Assembly (NCBI GenBank): GCA_023391015.1
Contig: JAEWBT010000059.1
Span: 1 to 24,141, forward strand
Length of the DNA stretch: 24,141 nt
From: Bacteroidota bacterium
GTDB taxonomy: Bacteria; Bacteroidota; Bacteroidia; Chitinophagales; Chitinophagaceae
Direction of reading: 5' to 3'
This document shows positions 1 through 7,935 of this stretch, piece after piece; positions within the stretch are counted from its first letter, which is position 1; every line of letters begins with the position of its first letter. Below the pieces are notes generated by a model, which was not told the origin of the DNA, did not search any database, and saw nothing but the letters and a program-made list of their open reading frames with translations. The position numbers and the translations under genes were made by a program.

Positions 1-280
1 CGGCGCGCAGCTTGCTTTTCTCGTTGTGAAGCCCACCCAGAAACGACATCACGCAGCTTTCGCCGGCGCGGATGTAATAAAGCAAAATTTCGCGACCGTC
101 GGCTTCGGTGCGCAACACCCGCAGCACGCCCCGCACCACAATCGGAATGGAGCGCACCGAGGCATTTTCGTTTAGAATGGCGCTGCCGGGTGGATAAGTT
201 TTGCAGATGCTGTACCGGTATAACTGTTCCAAAAGTTCAGGCGCACGTCTAAATTCTTCAACAGCTTTTAAGTCTTCCAT
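1..280 (-). CDS. Crp/Fnr-family transcriptional regulator, N-terminal part (cut by window edge)
   Basis: Reading from the ATG at 280-278, 93 codons stay open to the left edge. The translation begins MEDLKAVEEF and contains GVLRVLRTEADGREILLYY followed by RAGESCVMSF. That is the cyclic-nucleotide-binding-like beta-roll typical of Fnr/Crp regulators (gene-regulatory sensor domain). The helix-turn-helix half lies outside the window, so DNA binding cannot be seen. The Cys in GESCVMSF sits where Bacteroidota Fnr-like proteins often have one, but a metal or redox role is only a guess. The gene starts 21 bp after the recQ stop on the same strand and probably shares its transcript. Family call is fairly sure; the ligand and targets are unknown. 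Confidence 0.8.
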   Translation of the reverse strand, partial: MEDLKAVEEFRRAPELLEQLYRYSICKTYPPGSAILNENASVRSIPIVVRGVLRVLRTEADGREILLYYIRAGESCVMSFLGGLHNEKSKLRA

Positions 281-301
281 AATGAAAAAGGCAGGGGAAA
301 G

Positions 302-2200
302 TTAGCTTCTTTTTGGGAGGCGCAGTAACCCTTGTTCGAGCACCACCGCTTCTTCATCCAACAGGTTGCGAACCACACCCAATACGGCTTCTGCCTCCGA
401 AAACCGGAACTGGTTGGAAATGCCTTCCGGTGTTTCCGGGCCAGTTTGCAGCAGGGAAATCACCTTGTTGCGTATGGCAGGAAGGTCCGGCTTCTGGCTT
501 GCCAGACACACATCGCAATTGCCGCAGGGTACATCATTTTCTTCCCCGAAATACCGGCGAATCAGCACCTGCCGACAGGTGGTTTTGCTGGTTGCCAGGG
601 CAATCATCGCTTCGGTGCGCGCCTCGTGTGCGTCCCGCAGTTGGGCCAGCCGTTCGGTGTTGATAATGAGGTGGCGACTGTCGGCGCGGCGGTGGCGGAA
701 AAACAATTCCGGCATATCGGCGGCCTCGGTGTAGTCAATGATTTGCAGCAGGTGCAGGCGGCGCAATCCAGATTTTACTTCTTCGGCGGTGAGACCGGTT
801 TTGCGGGCAATATCCGCTTCTTTTACCGGAACTTTCTGCACAAAAATGCCGCTGTAAAGCCGCAGGATGCCCGTAGCAATCGCACTTTCGCGGGGATGGC
901 TTTTGCGGATGTCTTCCAGCCGCGCCGGAACGGTGGTGAAACACACCTGCGACAGCCGGAAAACGCCTTCCGTCAGCGTCCAGAAACCGTCTTCGGCGAG
1001 GCGCTTCAGGGCATAGGAAGCGGGCAACGCCGGCAGGCTAAACCGCTGACAGAATTCGGGAAAGACAAACGGATAATACTGAAAAGGCTCTGCCCCAATC
1101 GGGAGTCGCAGGTACTCGCATACCGACTGATACACCTGCCGCAAAAAATCAGTCGGCGGGTATTGCGTGGCCGTGCTTTCACGCAGCCGGAGCACTTCTT
1201 TTTCGTTGTAGAAAAGCAGGGCGGCAGCCACCTTGCCGTCGCGCCCGGCGCGGCCCATTTCCTGGTAATACGATTCCACATCTTCCGGCAGGTCGTAGTG
1301 AATCACGAGGCGGACTTCCGGCTGGTCAATCCCCATACCAAAGGCGGTAGTGGCCACGATCACCGGAGCCTTTTTTTCGGCCCATGCCGTTGCGATTTCA
1401 GCGCGTTTGGCGTTGGGCAATCCGGCATGATAAGCAACAGCCCCAATTCCGGAATCGGTGAGCAGGCGTGCTACGGTTTCGGTTTGCTTGCGGCTGCGGC
1501 AATACACAATCGCCCGTTCACCGGGAATGCGCCGGAGTGCTGCCACGCAATCGGCCTGCCGCGTGTGGGTTTCGCGCATCAACAGGCGGATGTTGGGCCG
1601 GTCGGTAGAAAGCCGGAAAAGTGCCGGTTTGCGCAGCTTTAGCAGCGTTTGAATATCTTCGGAAACGGCGAGCGTAGCCGATCCGGTGAGTGCCATAAAC
1701 GGCACGCCGGGCAGCCGCTGTCGCAGACGGCCGATGCAGCGGTAATCGGGCCGGAAATCGTGGCCCCATTGTGAAATGCAATGGGCCTCGTCCACGGCAA
1801 TGAGGGTGGGAGAAAGATCGGCGAGGGTTTCGGCAAAGCTTTCAGAGGCCAATTTTTCCGGACTGACGTAGAGCAGACGAAGTTCCCGGTGGTGCGCGGC
1901 ATCCAAAAGGTTTTCGCGCGCTTCGGCGGAAAGGCCGCTGTGAAGCGCTCCGGCGGCAATGCCCCGCGCCCGCAGTTTTTCCACCTGGTCGTTCATCAGG
2001 GAGATGAGGGGCGAAATCACCAGCGTGAGGCCGTTTCCGGCAAGGGCGGGCAGCTGATAGCACAGGGATTTGCCCGCGCCGGTAGGCAAAATGGCCAGCA
2101 CGTCGCGGTCTTGCAGGGCGCATTCTATAATCTGCCGCTGCGGTTCCCGGAAAGTGGCATAGCCCCAGTATTCTTTTAAAACCTTTTCTAAAACCGCCAT
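302..2200 (-). CDS. recQ: RecQ-family ATP-dependent DNA helicase
   Basis: 632 aa, an SF2 3'-5' DNA helicase acting in recombination and fork repair. Visible motifs: Walker A TGAGKS (residues 40-45), DEAH box (137-140) followed by the RecQ-typical CISQWGHDFRPDY, motif III-like LTGSAT (171-176), and motif VI QEMGRAGRDG (313-322). A four-Cys zinc site is formed by C542, C559, C562 and C565 (last three in PCGNCDVC). After the zinc site only about 66 residues remain, so the HRDC domain of E. coli RecQ is absent; this matches the shorter RecQ type common in Bacteroidota. The ATG at 2200-2198 gives a normal N-terminus. It lies 12 bp after the upstream small gene and 21 bp before the Crp/Fnr gene, suggesting one operon. 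Confidence 0.95.
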   Translation of the reverse strand: MAVLEKVLKEYWGYATFREPQRQIIECALQDRDVLAILPTGAGKSLCYQLPALAGNGLTLVISPLISLMNDQVEKLRARGIAAGALHSGLSAEARENLLDAAHHRELRLLYVSPEKLASESFAETLADLSPTLIAVDEAHCISQWGHDFRPDYRCIGRLRQRLPGVPFMALTGSATLAVSEDIQTLLKLRKPALFRLSTDRPNIRLLMRETHTRQADCVAALRRIPGERAIVYCRSRKQTETVARLLTDSGIGAVAYHAGLPNAKRAEIATAWAEKKAPVIVATTAFGMGIDQPEVRLVIHYDLPEDVESYYQEMGRAGRDGKVAAALLFYNEKEVLRLRESTATQYPPTDFLRQVYQSVCEYLRLPIGAEPFQYYPFVFPEFCQRFSLPALPASYALKRLAEDGFWTLTEGVFRLSQVCFTTVPARLEDIRKSHPRESAIATGILRLYSGIFVQKVPVKEADIARKTGLTAEEVKSGLRRLHLLQIIDYTEAADMPELFFRHRRADSRHLIINTERLAQLRDAHEARTEAMIALATSKTTCRQVLIRRYFGEENDVPCGNCDVCLASQKPDLPAIRNKVISLLQTGPETPEGISNQFRFSEAEAVLGVVRNLLDEEAVVLEQGLLRLPKRS

Positions 2201-2212
2201 GAAAAAACGTTT

Positions 2213-2650
2213 CTATCCGCCAAAAAGCGGTTTCAGCACATCGGTCCACAGCTTTTGGCGCGTGTCGCGGTCGGTGAGCAGCTGGGCGGGCGTACCCACG
2301 GTTATCCAGTAGCTTTCGCCAAAAATAATCGGTTGTAACTGAGGGAAAACGGCATTGATAACCAGCATTTGCGGCAGAATACCCATATTGAGCACGGCGT
2401 GCGGTGTATAGCACTTTTTGAGGTGCTGCCAGGGGGGGAACGCATCGTCATTTCCGGAAATAATCCGGGTTTGGTCTTCGGGAAGTTTGCAGGCTTTCAC
2501 GATGGCGCTCACCAACTTTTCTTCTTCGCTGTCGGGCGCTAGCGTGGGTGTAAGAACCAGGAGTTTTAAAGGCGTGGCTTCCGGACAGTCCACAGGATCT
2601 TGCCAGAAAGTATCCACAGTGCTGCTAATCCGGAAAAAAGGGGTTTTCAT
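2213..2650 (-). CDS. Small cytoplasmic protein, possibly DNA polymerase III psi (HolD)-like
   Basis: 145 aa from the ATG at 2650-2648 (MKTPFFRISS). The frame stays open upstream to another ATG at 2779, but that extension is basic, low in hydrophobic order, and overlaps the leader and a TTTCCGGAAA site, so I prefer the internal start. No signal peptide or membrane segment. Visible: a hydrophobic strand LKLLVLTP (residues 28-35), a helix LVSAIVKACKLPEDQ (46-60), a strand-turn region QMLVINAVFPQ, and a C-terminal GTPAQLLTDRDTRQKLWTDV (119-138). This strand/helix order and the ending resemble E. coli HolD (psi), but identity is low and this is inference. It lies 12 bp upstream of recQ on the same strand. 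The gene is probably real; its function is unproven. Confidence 0.7.
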   Translation of the reverse strand: MKTPFFRISSTVDTFWQDPVDCPEATPLKLLVLTPTLAPDSEEEKLVSAIVKACKLPEDQTRIISGNDDAFPPWQHLKKCYTPHAVLNMGILPQMLVINAVFPQLQPIIFGESYWITVGTPAQLLTDRDTRQKLWTDVLKPLFGG

Positions 2651-2880
2651 GAGTGGCCCAAAAATACGACCGGTGGTGCCCTTGTGGCTTGATCGTTGGG
2701 AGAGCTGGAAATTTGCGTTTCGGGGGGGCACGCGTTTTCCGGAAATGTTGGAGCTTATTTCACAAGTGCTCTGAACCATACAACTTAATCCGTTTGAAAG
2801 GATTTTAGTACCCTATAAATGTAGTTCTGTAAATTTGTGCATCCGGTTTCAGATTCCTTTCCAACTTAAAAACAAAGGGA
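2651..2880. other. Divergent intergenic region
   Basis: 230 bp between the psi-like gene (minus) and the delta-60 gene (plus). It holds a perfect TTTCCGGAAA at 2746-2755 and a candidate plus-strand -7 box at 2830-2837. An upstream extension of the minus-strand reading frame also covers 2651-2779; if that longer start were used, this leader would be shorter. No hairpin or RNA gene was seen. Confidence 0.5.
2830..2837 (+). promoter_or_regulatory. Candidate -7 box (TAnnTTTG)
   Basis: TAAATTTG fits the Bacteroidota primary sigma -7 consensus TAnnTTTG and lies 43 bp before the delta-60 gene ATG. No clear TTTG -33 box is at the expected 19-21 bp; the nearest TTTG (2793-2796) is too far. Only the -7 element is supported. 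Confidence 0.45.
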
Positions 2881-4383
2881 ATGAAAGTTCTTCTTTTTTC
2901 ACTAATACTATTGCTTTTTTGGGCACAGCAGAGCAGTGCTCAGCAGCCCGGGGCCGTTCAGTGGGCGAACGTTGATGACCTTAGCCCCGGTTTTGATACC
3001 ATCCACAGCATGAAGGTGCAGACGGATGGAAAAATAGTGACGGCAGGGAATAGCTACGATCATAGTATGTATAAAAGAGTCATGGCCGTCGGAAGATATG
3101 TGGGAGCAATACCAGACCTCTCTTTCGGCAGCAATGGACTCGTAACAACGTCGCTGGACTCTGCGCATACAGTAGCGAAGGCCGTAGCGATACAGACGGA
3201 TGGAAAAATAGTGGTTGCCGGCGGTTCCCAAAAAGGCACTACCGGCGATTTCCTGGTGGCACGTTATAATCCGAACGGCAGCCCTGACAGCAGCTTCGGC
3301 ATTAATGGAGTGTTGCAAACAGATATGGACTCTGGCTCCTTTGACGGTGCAAATGCTTTAGCGATACGCCTTGATGGAAAGCTTGTAGCCGCAGGCTGGT
3401 CGGGGCAGTCGTTAGCGCTGTGTCGTTATAATACAGATGGCTCGCTGGATAGTAGTTTTGACGTGGATGGAAAGTTGGTAGTAGCTGCCAGCATTGCTAC
3501 CAGCATGAAGTTGCAAGCTAATGGAAAGATCGTGCTATGCTGTGGCAATATGGTGGTTCGTCTAAATCCCGATGGAAGCCTGGATACCGGTTTTGGTGCC
3601 AACGGCATTGTTTCACTCAACTATAATTTCAACGACGTAGCCCTCCAAAACGATGGTAAAATCCTGCTCGCGGGTAGTCCCTTTGTTTTGCAAAGGCTCG
3701 ATACAGCAGGTGCTATTGACGTCAGCTTCGGAAGTAGTGGTACTGTAATGACAAGTGGGTTTGTATATGGTGCATCTAACCCTGGCCAGAGCGCGACCTG
3801 GGTTTGTGTACAGACAGATGGGCGCATCCTTGCAGGCGGCTGGGCAAAGTTTTGCATGCTGGGAGATTGTAGAGTTTTTGCCGTTGCCCGATACAAACCC
3901 AACGGCAGGCCGGATAGTAGTTTTGGAAATTCCGGAAATAGCCCCTCCAGAATGTATGGCAAAGCCACCTCAAACAGCGCTTCAAGCTTTGACAGAGCTG
4001 CTACAAGCTATGCGGCTGCGATTACTGCTAATAATGATCTGATTGTTGCGGGGAGCAGTGCCGATGGTACTTTTGATGCCTCCGAAGGTAAATGGGCGTT
4101 GGCAAGTTTTTATCTGGGTCCGCCGCTTAGTGTCCAAACGGTTCCGGTTGGCGACGAACAAATAACAGTAGCACCCAATCCTTCGTCAGGCGTGATAACC
4201 TTTTCTGCGCCATCCGCCATCCAACGCATTGTCGTTACCGACCTGACGGGCAAAGTGGTGTATCGAGAACAGCCTGGCAGCCTGACAACAACGATTGATT
4301 TAGGCGGCAAAGCCACGGGTGTGTATTTCTATGAAGTAGAATCCGGTTCCGGAAAAGAAAGGGGAAAGCTGGTGATCCACTAA
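2881..4383 (+). CDS. Secreted delta-60 repeat protein with T9SS sorting domain
   Basis: 500 aa. A signal peptide (MKVLLFSLILLLFWAQQSSA, residues 1-20) is followed by about seven copies of the delta-60 repeat. Its signature recurs as QTDGKIVVAGG and ARYNPNGSPDSSFGINGV, with variants such as LRLDGKL- and KPNGRPDSSFGNSG-like segments, from about residue 30 to 400. These repeats are predicted to form a beta-propeller-like extracellular domain. From about residue 423 comes a type A T9SS C-terminal domain: APNPSSGVITF, then VTDLTGKVVY, and ATGVYFYEVESGSGKERGKL. The protein should therefore cross the outer membrane by the type IX system and be surface-bound or released. No catalytic motif was seen, so the biological role is unknown. 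The glycosyltransferase gene begins 7 bp after the stop. Confidence 0.92.
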   Translation: MKVLLFSLILLLFWAQQSSAQQPGAVQWANVDDLSPGFDTIHSMKVQTDGKIVTAGNSYDHSMYKRVMAVGRYVGAIPDLSFGSNGLVTTSLDSAHTVAKAVAIQTDGKIVVAGGSQKGTTGDFLVARYNPNGSPDSSFGINGVLQTDMDSGSFDGANALAIRLDGKLVAAGWSGQSLALCRYNTDGSLDSSFDVDGKLVVAASIATSMKLQANGKIVLCCGNMVVRLNPDGSLDTGFGANGIVSLNYNFNDVALQNDGKILLAGSPFVLQRLDTAGAIDVSFGSSGTVMTSGFVYGASNPGQSATWVCVQTDGRILAGGWAKFCMLGDCRVFAVARYKPNGRPDSSFGNSGNSPSRMYGKATSNSASSFDRAATSYAAAITANNDLIVAGSSADGTFDASEGKWALASFYLGPPLSVQTVPVGDEQITVAPNPSSGVITFSAPSAIQRIVVTDLTGKVVYREQPGSLTTTIDLGGKATGVYFYEVESGSGKERGKLVIH

Positions 4384-4390
4384 ACCGTCG

Positions 4391-5929
4391 ATGAAGGCAG
4401 CCGCGATCCTCCATAAACTTTTTTCCGGAAAAGTAAGCAAAAACCTGTTCCGGGGCGGTCTGGTGTTGATTCTGGGAGGTCTGTTGGCTTTTATTATCTC
4501 TAAATCGGTTCGGGGGCCGCTCCACCTGTGGGACGAAGCGCTGTATGCCAACAACGCGCTGGATATGGTGAAAAACCGCCAGTATCTTGTTTATACAGTC
4601 GCCGATACGGTGGATCATCATAATACCAAGCCGCCCCTGGTGCTTTGGATGCAGGCTGCTGCGGGTGCGTCTTTTGGTTTCAGTGAGTTTTCCGTCCGGC
4701 TTCCAACCTATCTCGCACTTTGTGGGTTGCTTGTAGTGTTGGTTGTTTACCTGCGGCGGTTTACCGGTTCCCTGGTGCCCGGCTTGTTAGCGGGCCTTTT
4801 CTGTCTCACCACCCTAGGGCTCATCCGCCACCACGTCTTCCTGACCGGCGACCTGGACGGTGTGCTTGTGTTCTGGACCTCATGGATTGTCCTGCATTGG
4901 CTTTATTGTCTCCAAAAAGAGCGGGCCCGGCCTGCTGATTACGCGATTCTGACTGCCTTGTTTAGCGCCGGGTATTTTACTAAATCTACTGCGATTTTGC
5001 TCCTGATTCCGTCCTTAATTGTGATGGGATTTTTCTATGGACGACAGTTCCGGACCGTAATGGCCTCCCGCTACGCAGTTTTGGGCGCATTAGCGTTTTT
5101 TGTCTTGTGCGCGAGCTACTATTTAATCCGGGAGTACTGCGACCCCGGTTACTGGGCCATTGTGTGGTGGAGCGAGTTTAAGCGGGTGAATGAAGACATT
5201 CAGCCGTGGCTTCACCTCCCTTGGTCCTTCTACTTTGAGCAATTTTATGATCCCTTGTTTCAGGAGTATATCCTGCTGCTGGCAGCGCTTATCCTTCCTT
5301 TTCTAAGCATCCGAAGGATTGAGGGCAAAAAGCGGGTGCTTTCGTTGATTGCGGGAGCTGCTGCTTATTTGTTGGTCATTACCATCCCACCCGTAAAACT
5401 GGAGTGGTATGCCGCTCCAGTCTATCCAATGCTTTGCGCTGCAATGGGGCTGGTTATTTGGGAACTTATCCGCGTTGGGTTAAAAGTTGCCTCCGCCCCG
5501 CGCCTTTTGGCTGTTGTTGCCTTGCTGATTATCGTAGCCGTAACGGTTAAAAACAGTTTTATCCATGTAAAAAACGAGCTGGCCGACGAACCGCATTCGG
5601 ATTTTGCCCACCAAACCATTCTCGACGCCCTTAAAATCTTCCACGACCGCTATCCACAGGTTCGCTCTTTTAAAGTAATGATTCCACCAACGCCACTGCG
5701 CTTTGCCCACCATTTGGACGAGCTAACTTTTTACAAAACGGTTTATCAACACTATGAAGGAAAAACGGTACAAGTTTCCGATTCCCTTACCAATTTCCAT
5801 ACAGGCGATTCCTTGATCAGCAACCGGGAATTGATCCAACATGTAGAAGAAAATTACACTATTTCCCGGCTGGACAGTACGGCAGGAGGCGCACTGTGGG
5901 TCTTGCTTTCCTCCGCGCGCAAACAATAA
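4391..5929 (+). CDS. Glycosyltransferase family 39 / ArnT-like membrane protein
   Basis: 512 aa polytopic inner-membrane protein. GT-C (PMT/ArnT) hallmarks are visible: WDEALYANN (residues 47-55, catalytic-type Asp48/Glu49 in the first periplasmic loop), KPPLVLWMQA (80-89), FSEFSVRLP (97-104) and a second acidic pair in TGDLDG (152-157). Around ten hydrophobic segments follow to about residue 395, then a soluble C-terminal part of roughly 115 residues. Family members move a sugar from a polyprenyl-phosphate carrier to lipid A, protein or another acceptor; the acceptor cannot be read here. Its start lies 7 bp after the T9SS cargo gene, so the two are probably co-transcribed. A link between the two (surface glycosylation) is inference only. 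Confidence 0.88.
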   Translation: MKAAAILHKLFSGKVSKNLFRGGLVLILGGLLAFIISKSVRGPLHLWDEALYANNALDMVKNRQYLVYTVADTVDHHNTKPPLVLWMQAAAGASFGFSEFSVRLPTYLALCGLLVVLVVYLRRFTGSLVPGLLAGLFCLTTLGLIRHHVFLTGDLDGVLVFWTSWIVLHWLYCLQKERARPADYAILTALFSAGYFTKSTAILLLIPSLIVMGFFYGRQFRTVMASRYAVLGALAFFVLCASYYLIREYCDPGYWAIVWWSEFKRVNEDIQPWLHLPWSFYFEQFYDPLFQEYILLLAALILPFLSIRRIEGKKRVLSLIAGAAAYLLVITIPPVKLEWYAAPVYPMLCAAMGLVIWELIRVGLKVASAPRLLAVVALLIIVAVTVKNSFIHVKNELADEPHSDFAHQTILDALKIFHDRYPQVRSFKVMIPPTPLRFAHHLDELTFYKTVYQHYEGKTVQVSDSLTNFHTGDSLISNRELIQHVEENYTISRLDSTAGGALWVLLSSARKQ

Positions 5930-5942
5930 TCCGCTCTGCCTA

Positions 5943-5960
5943 TAAATTTCCGGAAATTTA
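5943..5960. repeat. 18-bp perfect palindrome containing TTTCCGGAAA, between convergent genes
   Basis: TAAATTTCCGGAAATTTA is a perfect palindrome centred on the recurrent element, in the 52 bp between the GT39 stop (5929) and the stop of the DUF2459 gene (5982). It could fold as a cruciform or weak hairpin in transcripts from both sides, but it lacks a loop and a T-run, so it is not a standard intrinsic terminator. Confidence 0.85.
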
Positions 5961-5981
5961 AACGCTAAAACCCGCACGCTT

Positions 5982-6677
5982 TTACCCTCCAACCGGCTTA
6001 TCCAACGGGTACTTTGACAACACCGGTTGCGCCAGCGGCGTCCAGACGCAGGCTTTCATACCGGCATGTTTGAGGGCGGCGTTGGTCCAGGTGTTGCAGG
6101 TTTTAAACGCGTTGTAGGAGCCTTTCGCTTCGTAGAAAGCATCATTCGGGCCATAGTTAGCGTCCGTCCGAATCCACTGCGGCTTTCCGGCGGCGTCCAG
6201 GTCCAGCGAGGTCATAACCCGCTCAATGAGAAGCCGGTATTGTCCTTCGCTGGCGTAGAGGAAGCGGCAGGTGTCGCCCACGCCCGGCTCTTTCATATAA
6301 GTAGCGTGAATGGCGGCACTGCTCAGTCCGGTGGCTGCTTTAAAGGCAGTAGAAAACTTTAGGTCGGCCCAGGTGGGCGTGTTGAGGTAAAAACCTTTAT
6401 CCCCCCAGCCAATACCAATCCATTGCAGCGACGTATTGTTCCCAGTCGTGTTTTGGTAAGGAAAAACTGTGGTCCAGTCCTGCATCGGCAGCCGCGCCGG
6501 AAACACCATATCCAGGTGCACACCGTTGGAAAGCAGGTACATCGGAATGCCTTTTTGCGCTACTTTGTTCTTGTGAACCGTAGCCGCCGAGAGATAGGTA
6601 GCCGCAATGGTATAAACCGCTAGAAACAAAAACAGGCCTAAAAGTATTTTTCCAACCACGTTTAAAACAGACTTCAT
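5982..6677 (-). CDS. DUF2459 / TIGR02117 family membrane-anchored protein, copy 1
   Basis: 231 aa. One N-terminal membrane anchor (about residues 8-30) is followed by an exported domain. Conserved blocks: SNGVHLDMVFP (H54, D56), DWTTVFP, IGIGWGDKGFYLNTPTWAD (87-105), and CNTWTNAALKHAGMKAC (C194-C210), ending near KYPLDK. This pattern fits the DUF2459/TIGR02117 family, first named from urease regions of other bacteria; no urease gene is present here. An N-terminal His in a strand plus a Cys at the head of a helix (TCNTW) is reminiscent of permuted papain-like (NlpC/P60) hydrolases, which is my inference. It follows the Cys-rich gene by 12 bp in an apparent two-gene unit. A paralog of identical length lies at 7936-8631. 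Confidence 0.88.
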   Translation of the reverse strand: MKSVLNVVGKILLGLFLFLAVYTIAATYLSAATVHKNKVAQKGIPMYLLSNGVHLDMVFPARLPMQDWTTVFPYQNTTGNNTSLQWIGIGWGDKGFYLNTPTWADLKFSTAFKAATGLSSAAIHATYMKEPGVGDTCRFLYASEGQYRLLIERVMTSLDLDAAGKPQWIRTDANYGPNDAFYEAKGSYNAFKTCNTWTNAALKHAGMKACVWTPLAQPVLSKYPLDKPVGG

Positions 6678-6689
6678 AAGAGGCCGAAG

Positions 6690-7244
6690 TTATTCTGTAG
6701 GTGGTATTGCTCCCGAATTGCCGGAAGGTTCGGGATTTTCCGGCATCGGTGGCGCACCCATCATCACCGGCTCGCCCAGCAAAACAGGCTCATCCGGTAT
6801 TTCTATTTCCGGGAGCGAAGTAGGATTCGCTATTTTGCCAAGAATTACAGTCGGGGTGTCTTTTGGCGGTGGTTCTACCATTCCACAATCCGTTGTCCGC
6901 AAAACCATATTCGGGTTTTGCGGCGCGTCCGCCTGTTCGGGTGTTCTGCAGCCGGTCGCAAAGAGCATCACCAGCGCCAAGGCTGCGGCGGGAATGGATT
7001 TTCCGGAACGCATGAGTTTTTGAGCCGTTTGCTGCACTTCCCCCGCCGTAAAATGCTGCTGCGAAGCCAGCATCCGCACACAAGGCGACTGCGTGCTGCA
7101 CAAGAGAAAAGCCAATAATTCTTCCTTTGATTTTCCGGTAAAATCGTGTACGCTCTTGGCGCACAAAGAGCAGAAGCGGCCCGTGGCGTCGGTTGTCATG
7201 CCGTTCCAGTTTTCGGGACACGGCGTTTTGATTTCCAGGTTCAT
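6690..7244 (-). CDS. Cys-rich N-terminal domain protein with one membrane segment (Bacteroidota-specific)
   Basis: 184 aa. The N-terminus PCPENWNGMTTDATGRFCSL carries C9, C25 and C28 (FCSLC), then KSVHDFTGKSKEEL and C49/C55 (SPCVRM). This is a recurrent Bacteroidota module of the form PC.E.W..M....GRFC..C...V.DF, probably metal-binding and cytoplasmic. A single hydrophobic segment follows (residues 83-98, IPAAALALVMLFATGC), then a Pro-rich periplasmic tail (about 121-184) with a PVMMGAPPMPENPEP segment. In relatives, a TonB-C or carboxypeptidase-like domain often follows the anchor; here the tail is short and no such domain is seen. LFATGC resembles a lipobox but is too far from the N-terminus to be one. 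Function unknown. It lies 12 bp upstream of DUF2459 copy 1. Confidence 0.8.
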   Translation of the reverse strand: MNLEIKTPCPENWNGMTTDATGRFCSLCAKSVHDFTGKSKEELLAFLLCSTQSPCVRMLASQQHFTAGEVQQTAQKLMRSGKSIPAAALALVMLFATGCRTPEQADAPQNPNMVLRTTDCGMVEPPPKDTPTVILGKIANPTSLPEIEIPDEPVLLGEPVMMGAPPMPENPEPSGNSGAIPPTE

Positions 7245-7329
7245 AACAGCTACGCAGCCCGCTTTTAAAGGTCGGCGGACATTCTACAAGAGCCTGTTTT
7301 CCGGAAATTTCCATAAAAGCAAAGATTTT

Positions 7330-7725
7330 CTACCACTCCCAAAGTCCCAGCTTGCCTTTCGCCGGAATGGGTTCTTCAAAAGCAACTGCATTTTTAAAAA
7401 CAAAGCCGTAACGACCCGCCGAAAAATCGCCAAACGCCTTTTCTTCGAGGGTGATGGCCTGCAAAAAATCATCAGCACCGCCTTCAAACCGAATTACTTC
7501 TTCCAGCCACACCTCGCCGATAATCGCACCAAACGGCAAGGCCAAAAATGCCGGAATATGCGGTCGGATTTCCGGAAATCCGGCAAATAGTTTACCACTT
7601 TTTCCCAAGCTGGCGTGGATCAGCAGCGGGCCTCGGTAAGCCGTTGTCCAGCTGCGCGTTTCTATTTTTTTATGCCCCAGAACCACAAGTGAAGCCCATG
7701 GCTGGAGGAGAGAAAGGACTTTCAT
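7330..7725 (-). CDS. ASCH-domain (PUA-like) protein
   Basis: 131 aa from the ATG at 7725-7723. MKVLSLLQPWASLVVLG (residues 1-17) followed by HKKIETRSW is the opening signature of ASCH domains. The strand GAIIGEVWLEEVI and the ending YGFVFKNAVAFEEPIPAKG, then GLWEW, complete the fold. An in-frame ATG four codons upstream (7737) exists, but the family begins right at the first strand, so I chose the shorter start. ASCH proteins are small PUA-like beta-barrels thought to bind RNA; E. coli YqfB of this superfamily is an N4-acetylcytidine amidohydrolase. Which activity applies here cannot be read. It appears to be a single gene, 85 bp from the next gene on one side and 210 bp on the other. Confidence 0.85.
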   Translation of the reverse strand: MKVLSLLQPWASLVVLGHKKIETRSWTTAYRGPLLIHASLGKSGKLFAGFPEIRPHIPAFLALPFGAIIGEVWLEEVIRFEGGADDFLQAITLEEKAFGDFSAGRYGFVFKNAVAFEEPIPAKGKLGLWEW

Positions 7726-7935
7726 GTTGCTTCGCAAGTTGGAGCTTCGTTTGGACGCTACGCTGTTAGACGTCTAAAGCCGTTGGAGCCTTCGGCGTTT
7801 ATAAAAAGTACCATTTTAAGCGTCAAATTTCCGGAAATGCAGCTCTAAAATACGGCCTTTGATACTTGGAATTTGGATTTTGAAATCGGGTTCTTAATCT
7901 TTAAAATCCTACATCTCCCACCTCTCTTTTGTCTT
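7726..7935. other. Intergenic region with palindromes and a pyrimidine-rich strand
   Basis: 210 bp between DUF2459 copy 2 and the ASCH gene. It contains TTAGACGTCTAA (7766-7777, a perfect 12-bp palindrome), a perfect TTTCCGGAAA (7828-7837), and a pyrimidine-rich run at 7917-7956 in which CTTTTGTCTTTT-like units recur; this run overlaps the 3' end of DUF2459 copy 2. No open frame with coding character and no canonical -7 box for the ASCH gene were found. Confidence 0.5.

Noticed and set aside
302..500. recQ as a truncated pseudogene because the HRDC domain is missing
   Set aside because: The shorter RecQ without HRDC is a normal form, and all catalytic and zinc residues are present.
332..1642. 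Long plus-strand open frame (436 codons) opposite recQ
   Set aside because: The translation lacks any recognisable motif, and the opposite strand encodes a RecQ with all motifs intact. It is an antisense shadow.
2651..2779. Upstream extension of the psi-like gene to an ATG at 2779
   Set aside because: The added 43 residues are basic and unstructured and cover a TTTCCGGAAA site; the internal ATG at 2650 gives a compact domain. Not fully excluded.
6942..6960. Lipobox-like LFATGC in the Cys-rich protein
   Set aside because: The Cys is residue 99, far from the N-terminus, so it cannot be a lipoprotein signal; the segment is a plain membrane anchor.
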